A stretch of DNA of 64,000 bases, taken from the NCBI GenBank assembly GCA_019638185.1, contig JAHBUH010000012.1:1-64000 (forward strand), read 5' to 3'. This document shows positions 1 through 7,930 of the stretch, in pieces. This stretch comes from Leadbetterella sp. Its GTDB lineage: Bacteria; Bacteroidota; Bacteroidia; Cytophagales; Spirosomataceae. The notes under the pieces are model-generated. The model was not told where the DNA came from. It made no database searches and saw only the letters and a list, made by a program, of their open reading frames with translations. Within the stretch, counting starts at the first letter, position 1. Each line of letters starts with the position of its first letter. The translations under genes were made by a program, and so were the position numbers.

Positions 1-891
1 TTTTTCCTCCCTCAAATCCACATTGATCTCAAAACCCAGGATCAGGATCAGGCAGATGAGGTACATCCAGACCATGATGGCGATCAGCGTACCGATGGAG
101 CCGTAGAGTTTGTTATAGGAGCTGAAGTTCTCGAGGTACCAGGAGAAGAGGTTGGTGGCCAGTATGCATAGGATAGCTGAAAAAGCAGCACCAAAATTGA
201 AAAAGCGAATCCTTTTCGGGATGGCCGGGGCAAAATAGTACAGGGACGCGATGCCGAAATAAAAGATGAAGAATATGGAGAGATAACCCAGCGTACGGAT
301 GGCCAGGAGGTTCAGGCCGGAGCTGACCAGGCCCTGGCTGGCTATGTAGTTCAGCACGATCTTGCCCACGATCAGGATGATGACCGCACAGACCAGTACC
401 ACCACCAGGATCAGGATCACCAGGGCGGCTGTGCCGCGTGAACGCACAAATCCCCGGCTTTTTTTCTTCTCCAGGGCTCCGTTAAAGGCATTGGTCAGGG
501 AATTTATGCCGTTAGTGGCGGCGTATAAAGAGAAAATAAAACCGAACGACAGGATATCTCCCCGCGGGCGACTGATGATCTCGTAGATGGTTTGGGCCAC
601 CACGTCATAAAGGCCGGCCGGCATCAGGTTCCGGCTGAAATCCATGATCTGTACATCCAGGTGGTCTATGGGAATATACGGGATCAGCGTGAAGAGAAAA
701 AGGATGGCCGGGAAAATGGCCAGTAGGAAACTGAATGCCACGGAGGTGGCCCGCTGGTCCAGGTCAAAGGTGACCACGTTCCTCCAGAGGATTGCCAGGA
801 AGCCGTACACCGAGATTTCCGAGCGGAAAGGGTAAACGGTGTCCAGGTAATTTCTTAGGGTGAGCAGTATTTTGATTATCCGGTATCGCAT
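1..891 (-). CDS. YihY/BrkB family inner-membrane protein (3' end beyond window)
   Basis: Multi-pass membrane protein of the YihY/virulence factor BrkB family, whose transport or structural role is not settled. The visible 297 codons contain at least five hydrophobic segments and the family's N-terminal pattern (a Thr-Val-Phe-Asp-Leu-type stretch followed by FSFLLAIFPAILFLF, then SLYAATNGINSL and, near the edge, YGSIGTLIAIMVWMYL). The frame is open to base 1, so the C-terminus is cut by the window. The ATG at 889-891 lies 16 bases inside the 3' end of the thioesterase gene, so it is probably translationally coupled as the fourth gene of the hisS-mltG-thioesterase operon. Membership of the family is clear from sequence; the function is unknown. 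Confidence 0.85.
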   Translation of the reverse strand, partial: MRYRIIKILLTLRNYLDTVYPFRSEISVYGFLAILWRNVVTFDLDQRATSVAFSFLLAIFPAILFLFTLIPYIPIDHLDVQIMDFSRNLMPAGLYDVVAQTIYEIISRPRGDILSFGFIFSLYAATNGINSLTNAFNGALEKKKSRGFVRSRGTAALVILILVVVLVCAVIILIVGKIVLNYIASQGLVSSGLNLLAIRTLGYLSIFFIFYFGIASLYYFAPAIPKRIRFFNFGAAFSAILCILATNLFSWYLENFSSYNKLYGSIGTLIAIMVWMYLICLILILGFEINVDLREEK

Positions 892-1295
892 GAAAAGTAG
901 GGTTGTAGTTTTTCCAAAATCATAGGTGGGCAGGAAATGACCTTCCGGGTGGCTTCGTCCAGGAAGACCAGGGTAGTCCGCCCCACATGGATCAGTACGT
1001 GTTCTTCGTTCCTGATTTCCGAGGTAAAGATAATTCTTGTTCCCGGAAGTGTCTCCAGCTTGCAGTTGATTTCCAGGAGCTCGTCGTATTGGGCCGGCCG
1101 GATGTACCGGGAATTATTCTCATATACCGGCATCCAGACGCCGCTTTCCTCCATATCGCGGTAGCGTACGCCCAGCGCACGCAGGGCTTCCACCCGGCCT
1201 ATTTCATACAGCCGGGGGTAGTTGCCGTAATACATATAGCCCATCTGGTCTACATCGGCATAGCGCACCCGGTAGGAAGAGATATGGTTATACAT
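876..1295 (-). CDS. acyl-CoA thioesterase, YbgC/4-hydroxybenzoyl-CoA thioesterase family
   Basis: Hot-dog-fold thioesterase of 139 residues, the usual length of the family, predicted cytoplasmic. The N-terminal RYADVDQMGYMYYGNYPRL pattern corresponds to the catalytic Asp/Tyr-Asn-Tyr segment of YbgC-like enzymes (Asp near residue 14). The family hydrolyses short acyl-CoA or 4-hydroxybenzoyl-CoA; the substrate here cannot be assigned. Its ATG overlaps the mltG stop codon by one base (TGATG), and its 3' end overlaps the yihY start by 16 bases, so it belongs to one transcript with hisS and mltG. No Tol-Pal genes, the usual ybgC neighbours in Proteobacteria, are present. Confidence 0.85.
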   Translation of the reverse strand: MYNHISSYRVRYADVDQMGYMYYGNYPRLYEIGRVEALRALGVRYRDMEESGVWMPVYENNSRYIRPAQYDELLEINCKLETLPGTRIIFTSEIRNEEHVLIHVGRTTLVFLDEATRKVISCPPMILEKLQPYFSCDTG

Positions 1296-2332
1296 CAGCG
1301 TATTCCTCTTTCGTTTAGTGCGGTCTGGTATTTCTGGGCATTTTTCAGGTGCTCGGTAAAGTTTTCCGCAAAATTATGATAGCCTGAAAAATCTTCTTTC
1401 GCGCTGAAATAGGTGTATTGATGCTTCTGGTAGTTCAGAACGGCATCCAGCGCCACCCGTTCAGGCAGGGCGATAGGCCCCGGCGGCAGCCCGGTGTTCC
1501 TGTACGTATTGTAAGGAGAATCCACCGCCAGGTGCTTGTGCAGGATGCGTTTGATGCTGAAGTCACCTACGGCAAATTTCACCGTGGGGTCAGCCTGCAG
1601 GGGCATTCCTATGGCCAGGCGGTTAATATAAACCCCGGCCACTACCGGCATTTCGTCTTTTTTATTGGTCTCGCTCTGCACTATAGAGGCCAGGGTACCT
1701 ACCTGGTCGGGCGTGAGGTTAATGCTTTGGGCCTGACTGCGCCTTTCGTCGTTCCAGAATTTTTTATATTCACTCTGCATCCGTTCCAGGAAGTCTTCGG
1801 GAGTTACCGTCCAGTAAATGAAGTAAGTATCGGGCAGGAACATATTCATCACGGTTTCCTTATTAAAGCCTAACTGCTGCACCACGGTATCGTTATTCAG
1901 CTTCTCCACCAGGATCTGCGAGTCAAACGCCAGCCGGTTCCCGATCTTGCGGGCCAGGTCTTCCTTGGTACGTATGTTATTAAAAGTGAGCTTAACCGGA
2001 TCCTGGCTGCCGTTTACCAGTTTGGTCACGATGGTGCCGTTTGAAGAGTTTGGAGGGATCTCATACCGGCCGGGTTTAATGTTTTCCCGGTATTCCTTGC
2101 GTTTGGTCACAAAGCCGAAGGCTATCTCGTTATGGATCATGCGATGGCTGCGCAGGGAGTCCAGCACGGTGTCATAGGTGGAGCCTTCCGGGATGTAGAG
2201 CACAAACTTCTCCTTGCCGTCTACGTTCAGGTTCGGGCTGGAATACACCTGCCAGAGGTAAAAGGCAAAAGACGCCACCACGGTGGAAAACAGGACCAGG
2301 CCGTAAGCAAAAAGTTTTCTTTTCTTAGTCAT
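1295..2332 (-). CDS. mltG: endolytic murein transglycosylase MltG (YceG-like)
   Basis: Membrane-anchored lytic transglycosylase that cleaves nascent peptidoglycan glycan strands and so sets their length. The protein has 345 residues: a single N-terminal transmembrane helix (about 8-28), a LysM-like middle part, and the YceG domain. The catalytic Glu is residue 221 in SIVQSET, equivalent to Glu218 of the E. coli enzyme, followed by VAGVYINRL, LQADPTVKFA and YNTYRNTGLPPGPI, all family hallmarks. It overlaps hisS by 8 bases upstream and the thioesterase by 1 base downstream, so co-expression is very likely. Confidence 0.95.
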   Translation of the reverse strand: MTKKRKLFAYGLVLFSTVVASFAFYLWQVYSSPNLNVDGKEKFVLYIPEGSTYDTVLDSLRSHRMIHNEIAFGFVTKRKEYRENIKPGRYEIPPNSSNGTIVTKLVNGSQDPVKLTFNNIRTKEDLARKIGNRLAFDSQILVEKLNNDTVVQQLGFNKETVMNMFLPDTYFIYWTVTPEDFLERMQSEYKKFWNDERRSQAQSINLTPDQVGTLASIVQSETNKKDEMPVVAGVYINRLAIGMPLQADPTVKFAVGDFSIKRILHKHLAVDSPYNTYRNTGLPPGPIALPERVALDAVLNYQKHQYTYFSAKEDFSGYHNFAENFTEHLKNAQKYQTALNERGIR

Positions 2333-3689
2333 TGACGGTTGAAATTAAAGTATCTTCGGTAACAGGGGTTTGCACACCTGTGATCATGTTTTTCAGCAAA
2401 TAGGTCTTTTGCGCTATTTCTTCCGGGCCCGCAATTAAAACGTAAGGAATGCCTTTTCGGTCAGCATATTCAAATTGTTTTTTAATTTTGGCGGCATCGG
2501 GATAGACCTCTGCGCTGACCCCGTGCTGCCGGAGTAGCGAGAGCAGGGCCAGGCTGCCGGCCAGGGTTTCCGGGTTGAAATGGGTCACCATCACGCGGGT
2601 AGAAGAATAGTTGAGCTCGGCCGGGAAAATGGAGAGCTCTTCCATTACGTCATAGATGCGATCCACGCCCAGGGAGATGCCCACACCTGAAACGCCCGGA
2701 AGCCCGAAGCTGCCGGTAAGATTATCGTAACGCCCGCCACCGGAGATACTGCCGATGCTTACGTTCAGGGCTTTTACCTCGAAGATAGCGCCGGTATAGT
2801 AGCTTAATCCGCGTGCCAGGGAAGGGTCAAATTCTATACGTGCCTCTGCCAGACCCAGGTCTTTTACCAGATTCCAGACGGTTTCCAGTTCCTGAACACC
2901 CAGCAGGCCGGTAGGGGAGCCCTGAAGCCATTCTTTTAAGTAACTGAAAAGATCTGCTGTATCTCCCAGGTTAAAGAGGGGCTGCAGGTTCCGGATATTT
3001 TCTTCTGAAAATCCTCTTTCCATCAGCTCGCCTTCTACTTTTTCTTTCCCTATTTTATCCAGTTTATCAATGGCCACGCTCAGTGCCGCCTCTTTCCCTG
3101 CGGCACCAATGGCCTCGGCTATGCCCGCCAGGATCTTGCGGTTATTGATCTTCACCATAAATTCCGTGATGCCCAGATCGCGGAAAACCTCGTGTAGCAT
3201 GAGCACGATCTCCGCCTCACAGATCAGGGAATCGGTACCTACCACGTCGGCATCGCACTGGTAAAATTCGCGGTAGCGGCCTTTCTGGGGGCGGTCGGCC
3301 CGCCATACGGGCTGGATCTGGTAGCGCTTAAAAGGAATGGCCAACTGCTGGCGGTTCATGGCCACGTACCGGGCAAAAGGCACCGTCAGGTCATAACGCA
3401 GCCCTTTCTCAGTTACCTTTTTCAGGGTCTCCTTATACCCTTTTTCCAGGTCTTCCGGGGTCACATCCTTCAGGAAATCGCCAGAGTTAAGGATCTTGAA
3501 CAGCAACTGATCTCCTTCTTCCCCGTATTTCCCCATCAGCACTGAAAGGTTTTCAATGGAAGGGGTTTCCAACGGAAGAAAGCCGTACTTTTTATATACT
3601 TTCTTTACAGTGTCAAAAATGAAATTTCTTTTGGCCATTACTTCCGGACCGAAGTCGCGCGTGCCTCTGGCCAGACCGGGTTTAGACAT
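2325..3689 (-). CDS. hisS: histidyl-tRNA synthetase
   Basis: Class II aminoacyl-tRNA synthetase that charges tRNA-His in the cytoplasm. It has 454 residues, normal for Bacteroidota HisRS. Motif 2 is visible as FKRYQIQPVWRADRPQKGR followed by the EFYQCDADVVG segment; the histidine-specific loop as RGLSYYTGAIFEV; motif 3 as SLGVDRI. A C-terminal anticodon-binding domain follows (from about residue 360, ending in the LLKNMITG region). The ATG at 3687-3689 lies about 17 bases below the expected start point of an exact TATTTTTG -7 box (3713-3720). It is the first gene of the overlapping operon hisS-mltG-thioesterase-yihY. Confidence 0.97.
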   Translation of the reverse strand: MSKPGLARGTRDFGPEVMAKRNFIFDTVKKVYKKYGFLPLETPSIENLSVLMGKYGEEGDQLLFKILNSGDFLKDVTPEDLEKGYKETLKKVTEKGLRYDLTVPFARYVAMNRQQLAIPFKRYQIQPVWRADRPQKGRYREFYQCDADVVGTDSLICEAEIVLMLHEVFRDLGITEFMVKINNRKILAGIAEAIGAAGKEAALSVAIDKLDKIGKEKVEGELMERGFSEENIRNLQPLFNLGDTADLFSYLKEWLQGSPTGLLGVQELETVWNLVKDLGLAEARIEFDPSLARGLSYYTGAIFEVKALNVSIGSISGGGRYDNLTGSFGLPGVSGVGISLGVDRIYDVMEELSIFPAELNYSSTRVMVTHFNPETLAGSLALLSLLRQHGVSAEVYPDAAKIKKQFEYADRKGIPYVLIAGPEEIAQKTYLLKNMITGVQTPVTEDTLISTVND

Positions 3690-3712
3690 ATTACTCGCTT
3701 TAAAAAATCTTT

Positions 3713-3720
3713 CAAAAATA
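3713..3720 (-). promoter_or_regulatory. promoter -7 box of hisS operon
   Basis: The minus strand reads TATTTTTG, an exact match to the Bacteroidota -7 consensus TAnnTTTG, 24-31 bases before the hisS ATG. No well-spaced TTTG -33 box is visible. Confidence 0.55.
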
Positions 3721-3825
3721 GCCTATTACGGCTAAAGCCACAGCACTCTGCTTTAAACTTTCCCAAAAATGTTACGGATTCGCAGAAAATATAGGTCTAA
3801 GAGCGGGTTTGTGTAAAATTATATC

Positions 3826-3833
3826 TATCTTTG
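3826..3833 (+). promoter_or_regulatory. promoter -7 box of the 47-codon small protein gene
   Basis: TATCTTTG matches TAnnTTTG exactly, about 28 bases before the ATG at 3861. A TTTG at 3808-3811 is closer (14-base spacer) than the usual ~19-20, so the -33 element is doubtful. The box is divergent from the hisS promoter at 3713-3720. Confidence 0.5.
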
Positions 3834-3860
3834 CACCTCGAAATTCAAAAATGGATCACC

Positions 3861-4004
3861 ATGGGAGTTACTCAGTTAAAAAGAAAGAGCAGAAAGAACA
3901 GAGCAGTAGCGAATGATAAAGTATCGGCTGTTAAGCGGCTGACACTTAAGCCTACCATCCGGAAGGTATCAGTGGAAGAACTGAAAGCGGAAGCTGCAAA
4001 GTAA
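3861..4004 (+). CDS. small basic conserved-type protein (47 aa)
   Basis: A 47-residue lysine/arginine-rich protein beginning MGVTQLKRKSRKNRAVAN and ending in an acidic-basic tail (VEELKAEAAK). No signal peptide, membrane segment or known motif is seen. The composition (14 Lys/Arg in the first 37 residues) would suit a ribosome- or nucleic-acid-associated protein, but this is inference. Support that it is a real gene: it sits in a dedicated transcription unit with an exact TAnnTTTG box upstream (3826-3833) and a strong hairpin terminator 4 bases after its TAA. Similar tiny basic proteins recur in Bacteroidota genomes, to my recollection; no function is known to me. Confidence 0.7.
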   Translation: MGVTQLKRKSRKNRAVANDKVSAVKRLTLKPTIRKVSVEELKAEAAK

Positions 4005-4007
4005 TTA

Positions 4008-4028
4008 AAGCCCTATTTTTTAGGGCTT
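4008..4028. terminator. bidirectional hairpin terminator
   Basis: Perfect 8-bp stem AAGCCCTA / TAGGGCTT with a five-T loop, between the small basic protein gene (+, ends 4004) and the membrane protein gene (-, stop at 4013-4015, inside the hairpin). T-rich flanks occur on both sides. It serves both convergent genes. Confidence 0.75.
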
Positions 4029-4372
4029 CTTTCTACCTTTAATTTATCGTTCTGAAGATTTTGCGAAGTCCTTCTGATCAGAGCGTTTTGTCTTTTCTTG
4101 TAATATTTTCTCGCCTTTATGTGGGAGCTAAGTATCAATGCTCTCCCCATCACCAGCATTCCCGATAATGTCAGTATCAGCCCCAGGATGATCATGAAGA
4201 TCCAGGTGGGTTTATGATATCCCCCGAATACCCTAAACCAGGATAAGGCAAACAGGCATTGCCCGATAATAAAGAGAAGCGCACCACCGGCCGCATTAAG
4301 CCATGACCTTTGCCGCAGACTTAAACTCTTTATCATTCGTTGACCGGGAGCTTTTTTATATTTTACTAACAT
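4013..4372 (-). CDS. small two-helix membrane protein, unknown function
   Basis: Predicted inner-membrane protein of 119 residues with two hydrophobic helices (roughly residues 27-48 and 57-80 from the chosen start), a basic N-terminus and a strongly basic C-terminal tail rich in Lys, Arg, Gln and Asn. No family is recognised. An in-frame ATG lies further upstream at 4435, but an exact -7 box on this strand (4423-4430) would put transcription start inside that extension, so the ATG at 4372 (or the next one at 4336) is preferred. It is divergent from the PatB-like lyase gene and shares the bidirectional terminator with the small basic protein gene. Confidence 0.55.
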   Translation of the reverse strand: MLVKYKKAPGQRMIKSLSLRQRSWLNAAGGALLFIIGQCLFALSWFRVFGGYHKPTWIFMIILGLILTLSGMLVMGRALILSSHIKARKYYKKRQNALIRRTSQNLQNDKLKVERSPKK

Positions 4373-4391
4373 TTTGGTAAATTTAACGATA

Positions 4392-4399
4392 TACTTTTG
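4392..4399 (+). promoter_or_regulatory. promoter -7 box of the PatB/MalY gene
   Basis: TACTTTTG, an exact TAnnTTTG match, 62-69 bases upstream of the ATG at 4461. TTTG at 4373-4376 could be a shortened -33 partner (15-base spacer). Confidence 0.45.
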
Positions 4400-4422
4400 G
4401 CGTAAATCGTATATTGGGACTG

Positions 4423-4430
4423 CAAATTTA
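4423..4430 (-). promoter_or_regulatory. promoter -7 box of the small membrane protein gene
   Basis: The minus strand reads TAAATTTG, an exact TAnnTTTG match, about 50 bases before the ATG at 4372. It overlaps the leader of the divergent PatB-like gene, so the two promoters face away across about 30 bases. Confidence 0.4.
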
Positions 4431-4460
4431 AGCAAATCATTAATTATTTATACAAAAAAC

Positions 4461-5588
4461 ATGGATTTTGAGCGGGTTTATGACCGGAGGAAGGACGGCA
4501 GCATTAAATGGAACCGGTACGAAGAGGGGGTGATCCCTCTCTGGGTGGCAGATATGGATTTTGAAGTGGCCGGGCCCATTCGTGAGGCTTTCCGTCAGTA
4601 TATGGACACCGCTATTTACGGTTATGCCATGCCGCCGGCGGCCCTGGCCCATACCGTAACCGCGTGGATCAGGGAACACTACCAATGGGAAATTCAGAAG
4701 GAGTGGATCGTGTGGCTGCCTTCGGTGCTTTCAGGCCTGGGCACTGCTGCCCGCTATATTTCAGCCACTCCTTATGCCGTGATGACTTCCATACCCGTGT
4801 ACCGGCCCTTCCTGGATATTGGTGAGGCGGAAGGCCGCACGCTTCAGGCCATTCCCCTGAAGCCGGGCAGCTGGACCATGGATTTTGAAGCCATGGAAGC
4901 CGCCGTGACCCCGGATACCCGGATGTATATCCTGTGTAACCCGCATAATCCCACCGGGCGTATGTATAGCCGCGAGGAGCTGGAAGAGCTGGCCGCTTTC
5001 TGCCGGAAGCATAATATCCTGATCTGTTCGGATGAAATCCATGCTGACCTGGTGCTGGACCCGGAGAAACGGCATATTCCCATCGCCTCCCTGTCACCGG
5101 AGGTGGCCGCTCACACCATCAGCCTGTTTTCTGCCGCCAAAGCGTTTAATATCCCGGCCCTGGGCTCCGCTTTCGCTATTATTCCCGATGCCGGGCACCG
5201 GAAAGGATTTGAGAAGATCCGCCTGCATACCGTTCCGCACATGACCTTACTGGCGGGTAGTGTATGTAACGCCGCTTACGGCGAGTCCGGCCCCTGGCTG
5301 GAAGCCGCCCTGGCTTACCTGCGGGCGAACCACGATTTTCTCTGGGAAGAGATCAATAAGATCCCCGGCCTGAAAATGAGCCGCCAGGAAGCCACCTACC
5401 TGGCCTGGATTGATTATTCAGGGCTGGGAATAACTGATTTTGCCGCCCATCTTGAAAAGTACGGCGTGGGTGTGATGGAGGCTTCGATATTTATGGGCGA
5501 AGGGTATATCCGCTTAAACTTTGCCACGCAGAGGCATGTGCTGGAAGAGGCGGTAAGGCGGATCCGGAAGGCGGTGGAGGATCTGTAG
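4461..5588 (+). CDS. PLP-dependent aminotransferase/C-S lyase, PatB/MalY family
   Basis: Fold-type I PLP enzyme of 375 residues, cytoplasmic. MalY/PatB proteins are cystathionine or cysteine-S-conjugate beta-lyases. Visible hallmarks are the N-terminal WVADMDFEVAGPIREA, CNPHNPTGR, SDEIHADL and the PLP lysine Lys227 in SLFSAAKAFNIPALG; the C-terminal domain ends in MGEGYIRLNFAT. The frame is open for another 29 codons upstream, but the family-typical start MDFERVYDRR at 4461 is chosen, preceded by an AT-rich leader and an exact -7 box. It is monocistronic and is followed by degenerate DNA. Substrate assignment between cystathionine and other thioethers is not possible from sequence. Confidence 0.9.
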   Translation: MDFERVYDRRKDGSIKWNRYEEGVIPLWVADMDFEVAGPIREAFRQYMDTAIYGYAMPPAALAHTVTAWIREHYQWEIQKEWIVWLPSVLSGLGTAARYISATPYAVMTSIPVYRPFLDIGEAEGRTLQAIPLKPGSWTMDFEAMEAAVTPDTRMYILCNPHNPTGRMYSREELEELAAFCRKHNILICSDEIHADLVLDPEKRHIPIASLSPEVAAHTISLFSAAKAFNIPALGSAFAIIPDAGHRKGFEKIRLHTVPHMTLLAGSVCNAAYGESGPWLEAALAYLRANHDFLWEEINKIPGLKMSRQEATYLAWIDYSGLGITDFAAHLEKYGVGVMEASIFMGEGYIRLNFATQRHVLEEAVRRIRKAVEDL

Positions 5589-5592
5589 GGGC

Positions 5593-5830
5593 ATGTTTGA
5601 AAAACGGAAGACATATTGTAGTGAAAAAGTGCCCCTGACCAATGAGGAACTAACACTCATCGACCGGTATTTTGAGGTTAAATCTTTAAAAAGAAAGGTT
5701 CCCGAATCTACTGAGAAAGAAGCCCGACTTATTCCAGCGGGTTCCTCAAAAATACATTGCTAATCTTTTGGGCATCAGCCCGGAAAGCCTGAGCCGGATG
5801 CGGCTATCGATACGTATTCGGAACATTCCT
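5593..5830 (+). pseudogene. remnant of a Crp/Fnr-family regulator, internally deleted and frameshifted
   Basis: The first frame (ATG 5593, stop at 5761-5763) reads VPLTNEELTLIDRYFEVKSLKRK, the start of a cyclic-nucleotide-binding regulator. It then jumps without the central beta-roll to the end of the protein. From 5735, in a different frame, the DNA reads QRVPQKYIANLLGISPESLSRMR, the typical C-terminal helix-turn-helix of Bacteroidota Crp/Fnr proteins (normal VPQKYIASYLGITPESLSR type). About 130-150 residues of the usual ~190-200 are missing, and the two ends are in different frames. A dead gene is the simplest explanation. Confidence 0.75.
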
Positions 5831-5859
5831 GCCCGCCGGAGTGTATACGCGGTAGGGTA

Positions 5860-6132
5860 GCGGAAAATTTACCCTGGTTTTACTTCAAAAAGAGAAAGTT
5901 GGCCCGAAGAGATTTTGAATCGATTATTCAGAAACAAGCCCGGAATGAAGAATAGGCCAACTGGAAAGTAATGAGTTTTACGTACTGGGCCTGGGCAAGA
6001 CAACACCAGGCTGCGAAGTACCGGGAGCAGGCTTTGCATTATCTCAATAGGGCCATAGCGCTGGATCCGGAGTATAAAGCCGGGCGAAAAAGGGCGGAGG
6101 AGCTGAAATATAAAATGACAACTACCGGCTGA
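5860..6132 (+). pseudogene. TPR-protein C-terminal remnant with internal stop
   Basis: One frame reads ENLPWFYFKKRKLARRDFE, passes an in-frame TAG (at 5953-5955), and continues ANWKVMSFTYWAWARQ to a tetratricopeptide-like end (YREQALHYLNRAIALDPEY, then KAGRKRAEELKYKM) ending at 6132. An ATG at 5971 could still give a 53-residue peptide. The stop inside a continuous homologous-looking frame, and the position directly after a broken Crp gene, suggest decay. A short functional peptide cannot be excluded. Together with the Crp remnant this fills the only gap over 300 bases in the window (5589-6168). Confidence 0.45.
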
Positions 6133-6168
6133 GTACTGTAATGCTCGGAGGATGCAAAATGGAACTGC

Positions 6169-7845
6169 CTAAAATTCTTCCCCGGATTCGAAGCTGACCC
6201 GCTCCCTGGTAACCGGGTGTGTAAATTCAAGATACGCGGCATGCAGATACAGCCGGTCGGCAGCTGAGCCGTAAAGGTCATCGCCCACAATGGGCGCATT
6301 GAGCCCCAGGTGATGCGCAGCATGCATCCGCAGCTGGTGGGTTCTGCCGGTCAGGGGATAGAAATGCACTTTGGTGCGACCGTTCTGCACGGAGATCCTT
6401 TCCCAGCGGGTAACGGCCTTTTTACCGTGCTCAAAACAGACCAGCTGCCGGGGGCGGTCGTCAAAATCGCCTCTCAGGGGCAGGTCAATCTCTCCGCCGG
6501 TTTCAGCCAGCTCTCCTGACAGGAGGGCGGTGTAGCGTTTCACCACGGTACGCTTCAAAAACTGGTGTTGGATGTGCTTATGCACTTCTTTGGTACGGGC
6601 CACTACCAGCAGGCCGCTGGTAGCCATGTCGAGCCGGTGAATGATGAGGGGTGCCCGGGGGTACCAGAGGGCTTTCAGGCGGCTGTATACCGAATCTTCT
6701 ATATGGACACCCCGTACGGATAACAGCCCGGCGGGCTTGTCGATCACCACAAAATGCTCGTCCTGATACACCACCTTCAGAGCTTTGTCACTGCCCGGGT
6801 TACGGAGCAAAGGGTTCTCATCCAGGGGAATGTCTTCCAGCATGTGCTTTAAGATGGGCTCACATTTACCGGTGCAGGCCGGGTAAAAATGGCGGTGCTT
6901 CCGGATCTCCGACCGGGGCGAGGCCCCCCACCAGAATTCGGCCATGGCCAGCGGCCGGTACCCGTGGAGAAAAGCGTATTGCAGCAGCTTAGGCGTGGCG
7001 CATTCCCCCGCAGCGGCCGGCGGGTTTCCGTAGACGGTTTCCCGGAATATGGTACCCAGGCTTTTGGGGATGCCGTATTGATTTAGAAAGGAGTATTGGC
7101 TGAAAAGGGCTTCCTGCAGGGCGGCTGACTTCTCCCGCCGCTCTCTTTTCAAGGTCTCTATGGCTTCTTCGTGCCGGGCTATCCGGGCGCTGAGCTCTTC
7201 ACCCTGCCGGCGGTATTCCTGTACGGTCTGCTGCAGGAGGCGCTTGTCTGACAGGCTTTGGCGGATCAGCTCTTCTTCCAGTACGGCAAATTCTTCCGGG
7301 GAAAGCAGTGCTTTTTGTGTTTCCCGCTGGTGTCTGCGGCTCTCTTTGTTTTCCTTCAGGCGGTTCTTGAGGGCTGCTGTTTCCGTAGCGGCCATTTTTT
7401 CAAAGACGCTGAACTCTTCTTCCCACCGCAGCAGCTCAGGGTTATTTTCAAGCCTTTCTATTTCCCGGTTCAGGTCGTTCAGAACCTCTTCTTCCTGCAG
7501 GAAAAAGCTGTTTTCGGTGAGCATGTCAAAAACCGGGGGAACAAAACGCGCATGATGGTTACTGCCGGCCAGTTTCCCGGAAAATCCGCAGAGATAGCCT
7601 GTCCTGCCGGCCGTATCCTGTATGATCAGCACCCCGAACATCTTCCCGATCATCGGCCCCGGCTGAAGCGGATCCAGCCCGAAGTTATGATCCGGCGGGG
7701 CATCACTACTGAGGTAATCCATGAGCTGCTCCGCCGCCAGGCTGGCCAGGGGATGCGGCTCATAGCTGAATGGAAAGGTAAAACGTTCAGGAAGAGGTAT
7801 TTCGTCCAGTATGCCTGATGAGAAGTACGTTACCAGTGAATCCAT
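6169..7845 (-). CDS. RluA-family RNA pseudouridine synthase with long N-terminal extension
   Basis: Cytoplasmic enzyme that isomerises uridine in RNA. The catalytic domain lies in the C-terminal 205 or so residues: the KPAGLLSVRG motif, then the catalytic Asp406 in HRLDMATSGLLVVA, and TGRTHQLRMHAAHHLG. Ahead of it are about 350 extra residues: an N-terminal region (1-115), a predicted coiled coil (about 118-250, rich in Glu, Arg, Gln and Leu), and a module with GECATPKLLQYAFLHGYRPLA and a Cys pair at 324 and 328 (YPACTGKC). This ~550-residue architecture occurs in some Bacteroidota and Vibrio proteins; standard RluA or TruC is 220-325 residues. The target uridine is unknown. Confidence 0.88.
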   Translation of the reverse strand: MDSLVTYFSSGILDEIPLPERFTFPFSYEPHPLASLAAEQLMDYLSSDAPPDHNFGLDPLQPGPMIGKMFGVLIIQDTAGRTGYLCGFSGKLAGSNHHARFVPPVFDMLTENSFFLQEEEVLNDLNREIERLENNPELLRWEEEFSVFEKMAATETAALKNRLKENKESRRHQRETQKALLSPEEFAVLEEELIRQSLSDKRLLQQTVQEYRRQGEELSARIARHEEAIETLKRERREKSAALQEALFSQYSFLNQYGIPKSLGTIFRETVYGNPPAAAGECATPKLLQYAFLHGYRPLAMAEFWWGASPRSEIRKHRHFYPACTGKCEPILKHMLEDIPLDENPLLRNPGSDKALKVVYQDEHFVVIDKPAGLLSVRGVHIEDSVYSRLKALWYPRAPLIIHRLDMATSGLLVVARTKEVHKHIQHQFLKRTVVKRYTALLSGELAETGGEIDLPLRGDFDDRPRQLVCFEHGKKAVTRWERISVQNGRTKVHFYPLTGRTHQLRMHAAHHLGLNAPIVGDDLYGSAADRLYLHAAYLEFTHPVTRERVSFESGEEF

Positions 7846-7930
7846 ATAGGTGATTTCCGTTATTTCAGCCTGATTTCCCTCCGTGTTTTCTGCGTATGGG
7901 TTTTAGTGTTTAAGTTAACCAGGTTCGGGG

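Noticed and set aside
3851-3916. ATG at 3851 as the start of the small gene
   Set aside because: It is in another frame and ends after 21 codons; the frame from 3861 is longer and runs to the terminator. Kept only as a possible upstream overlapping frame.
4373-4435. 21-residue N-terminal extension of the small membrane protein
   Set aside because: An exact promoter box on the same strand (4423-4430) falls inside it, so the extension would not be transcribed.
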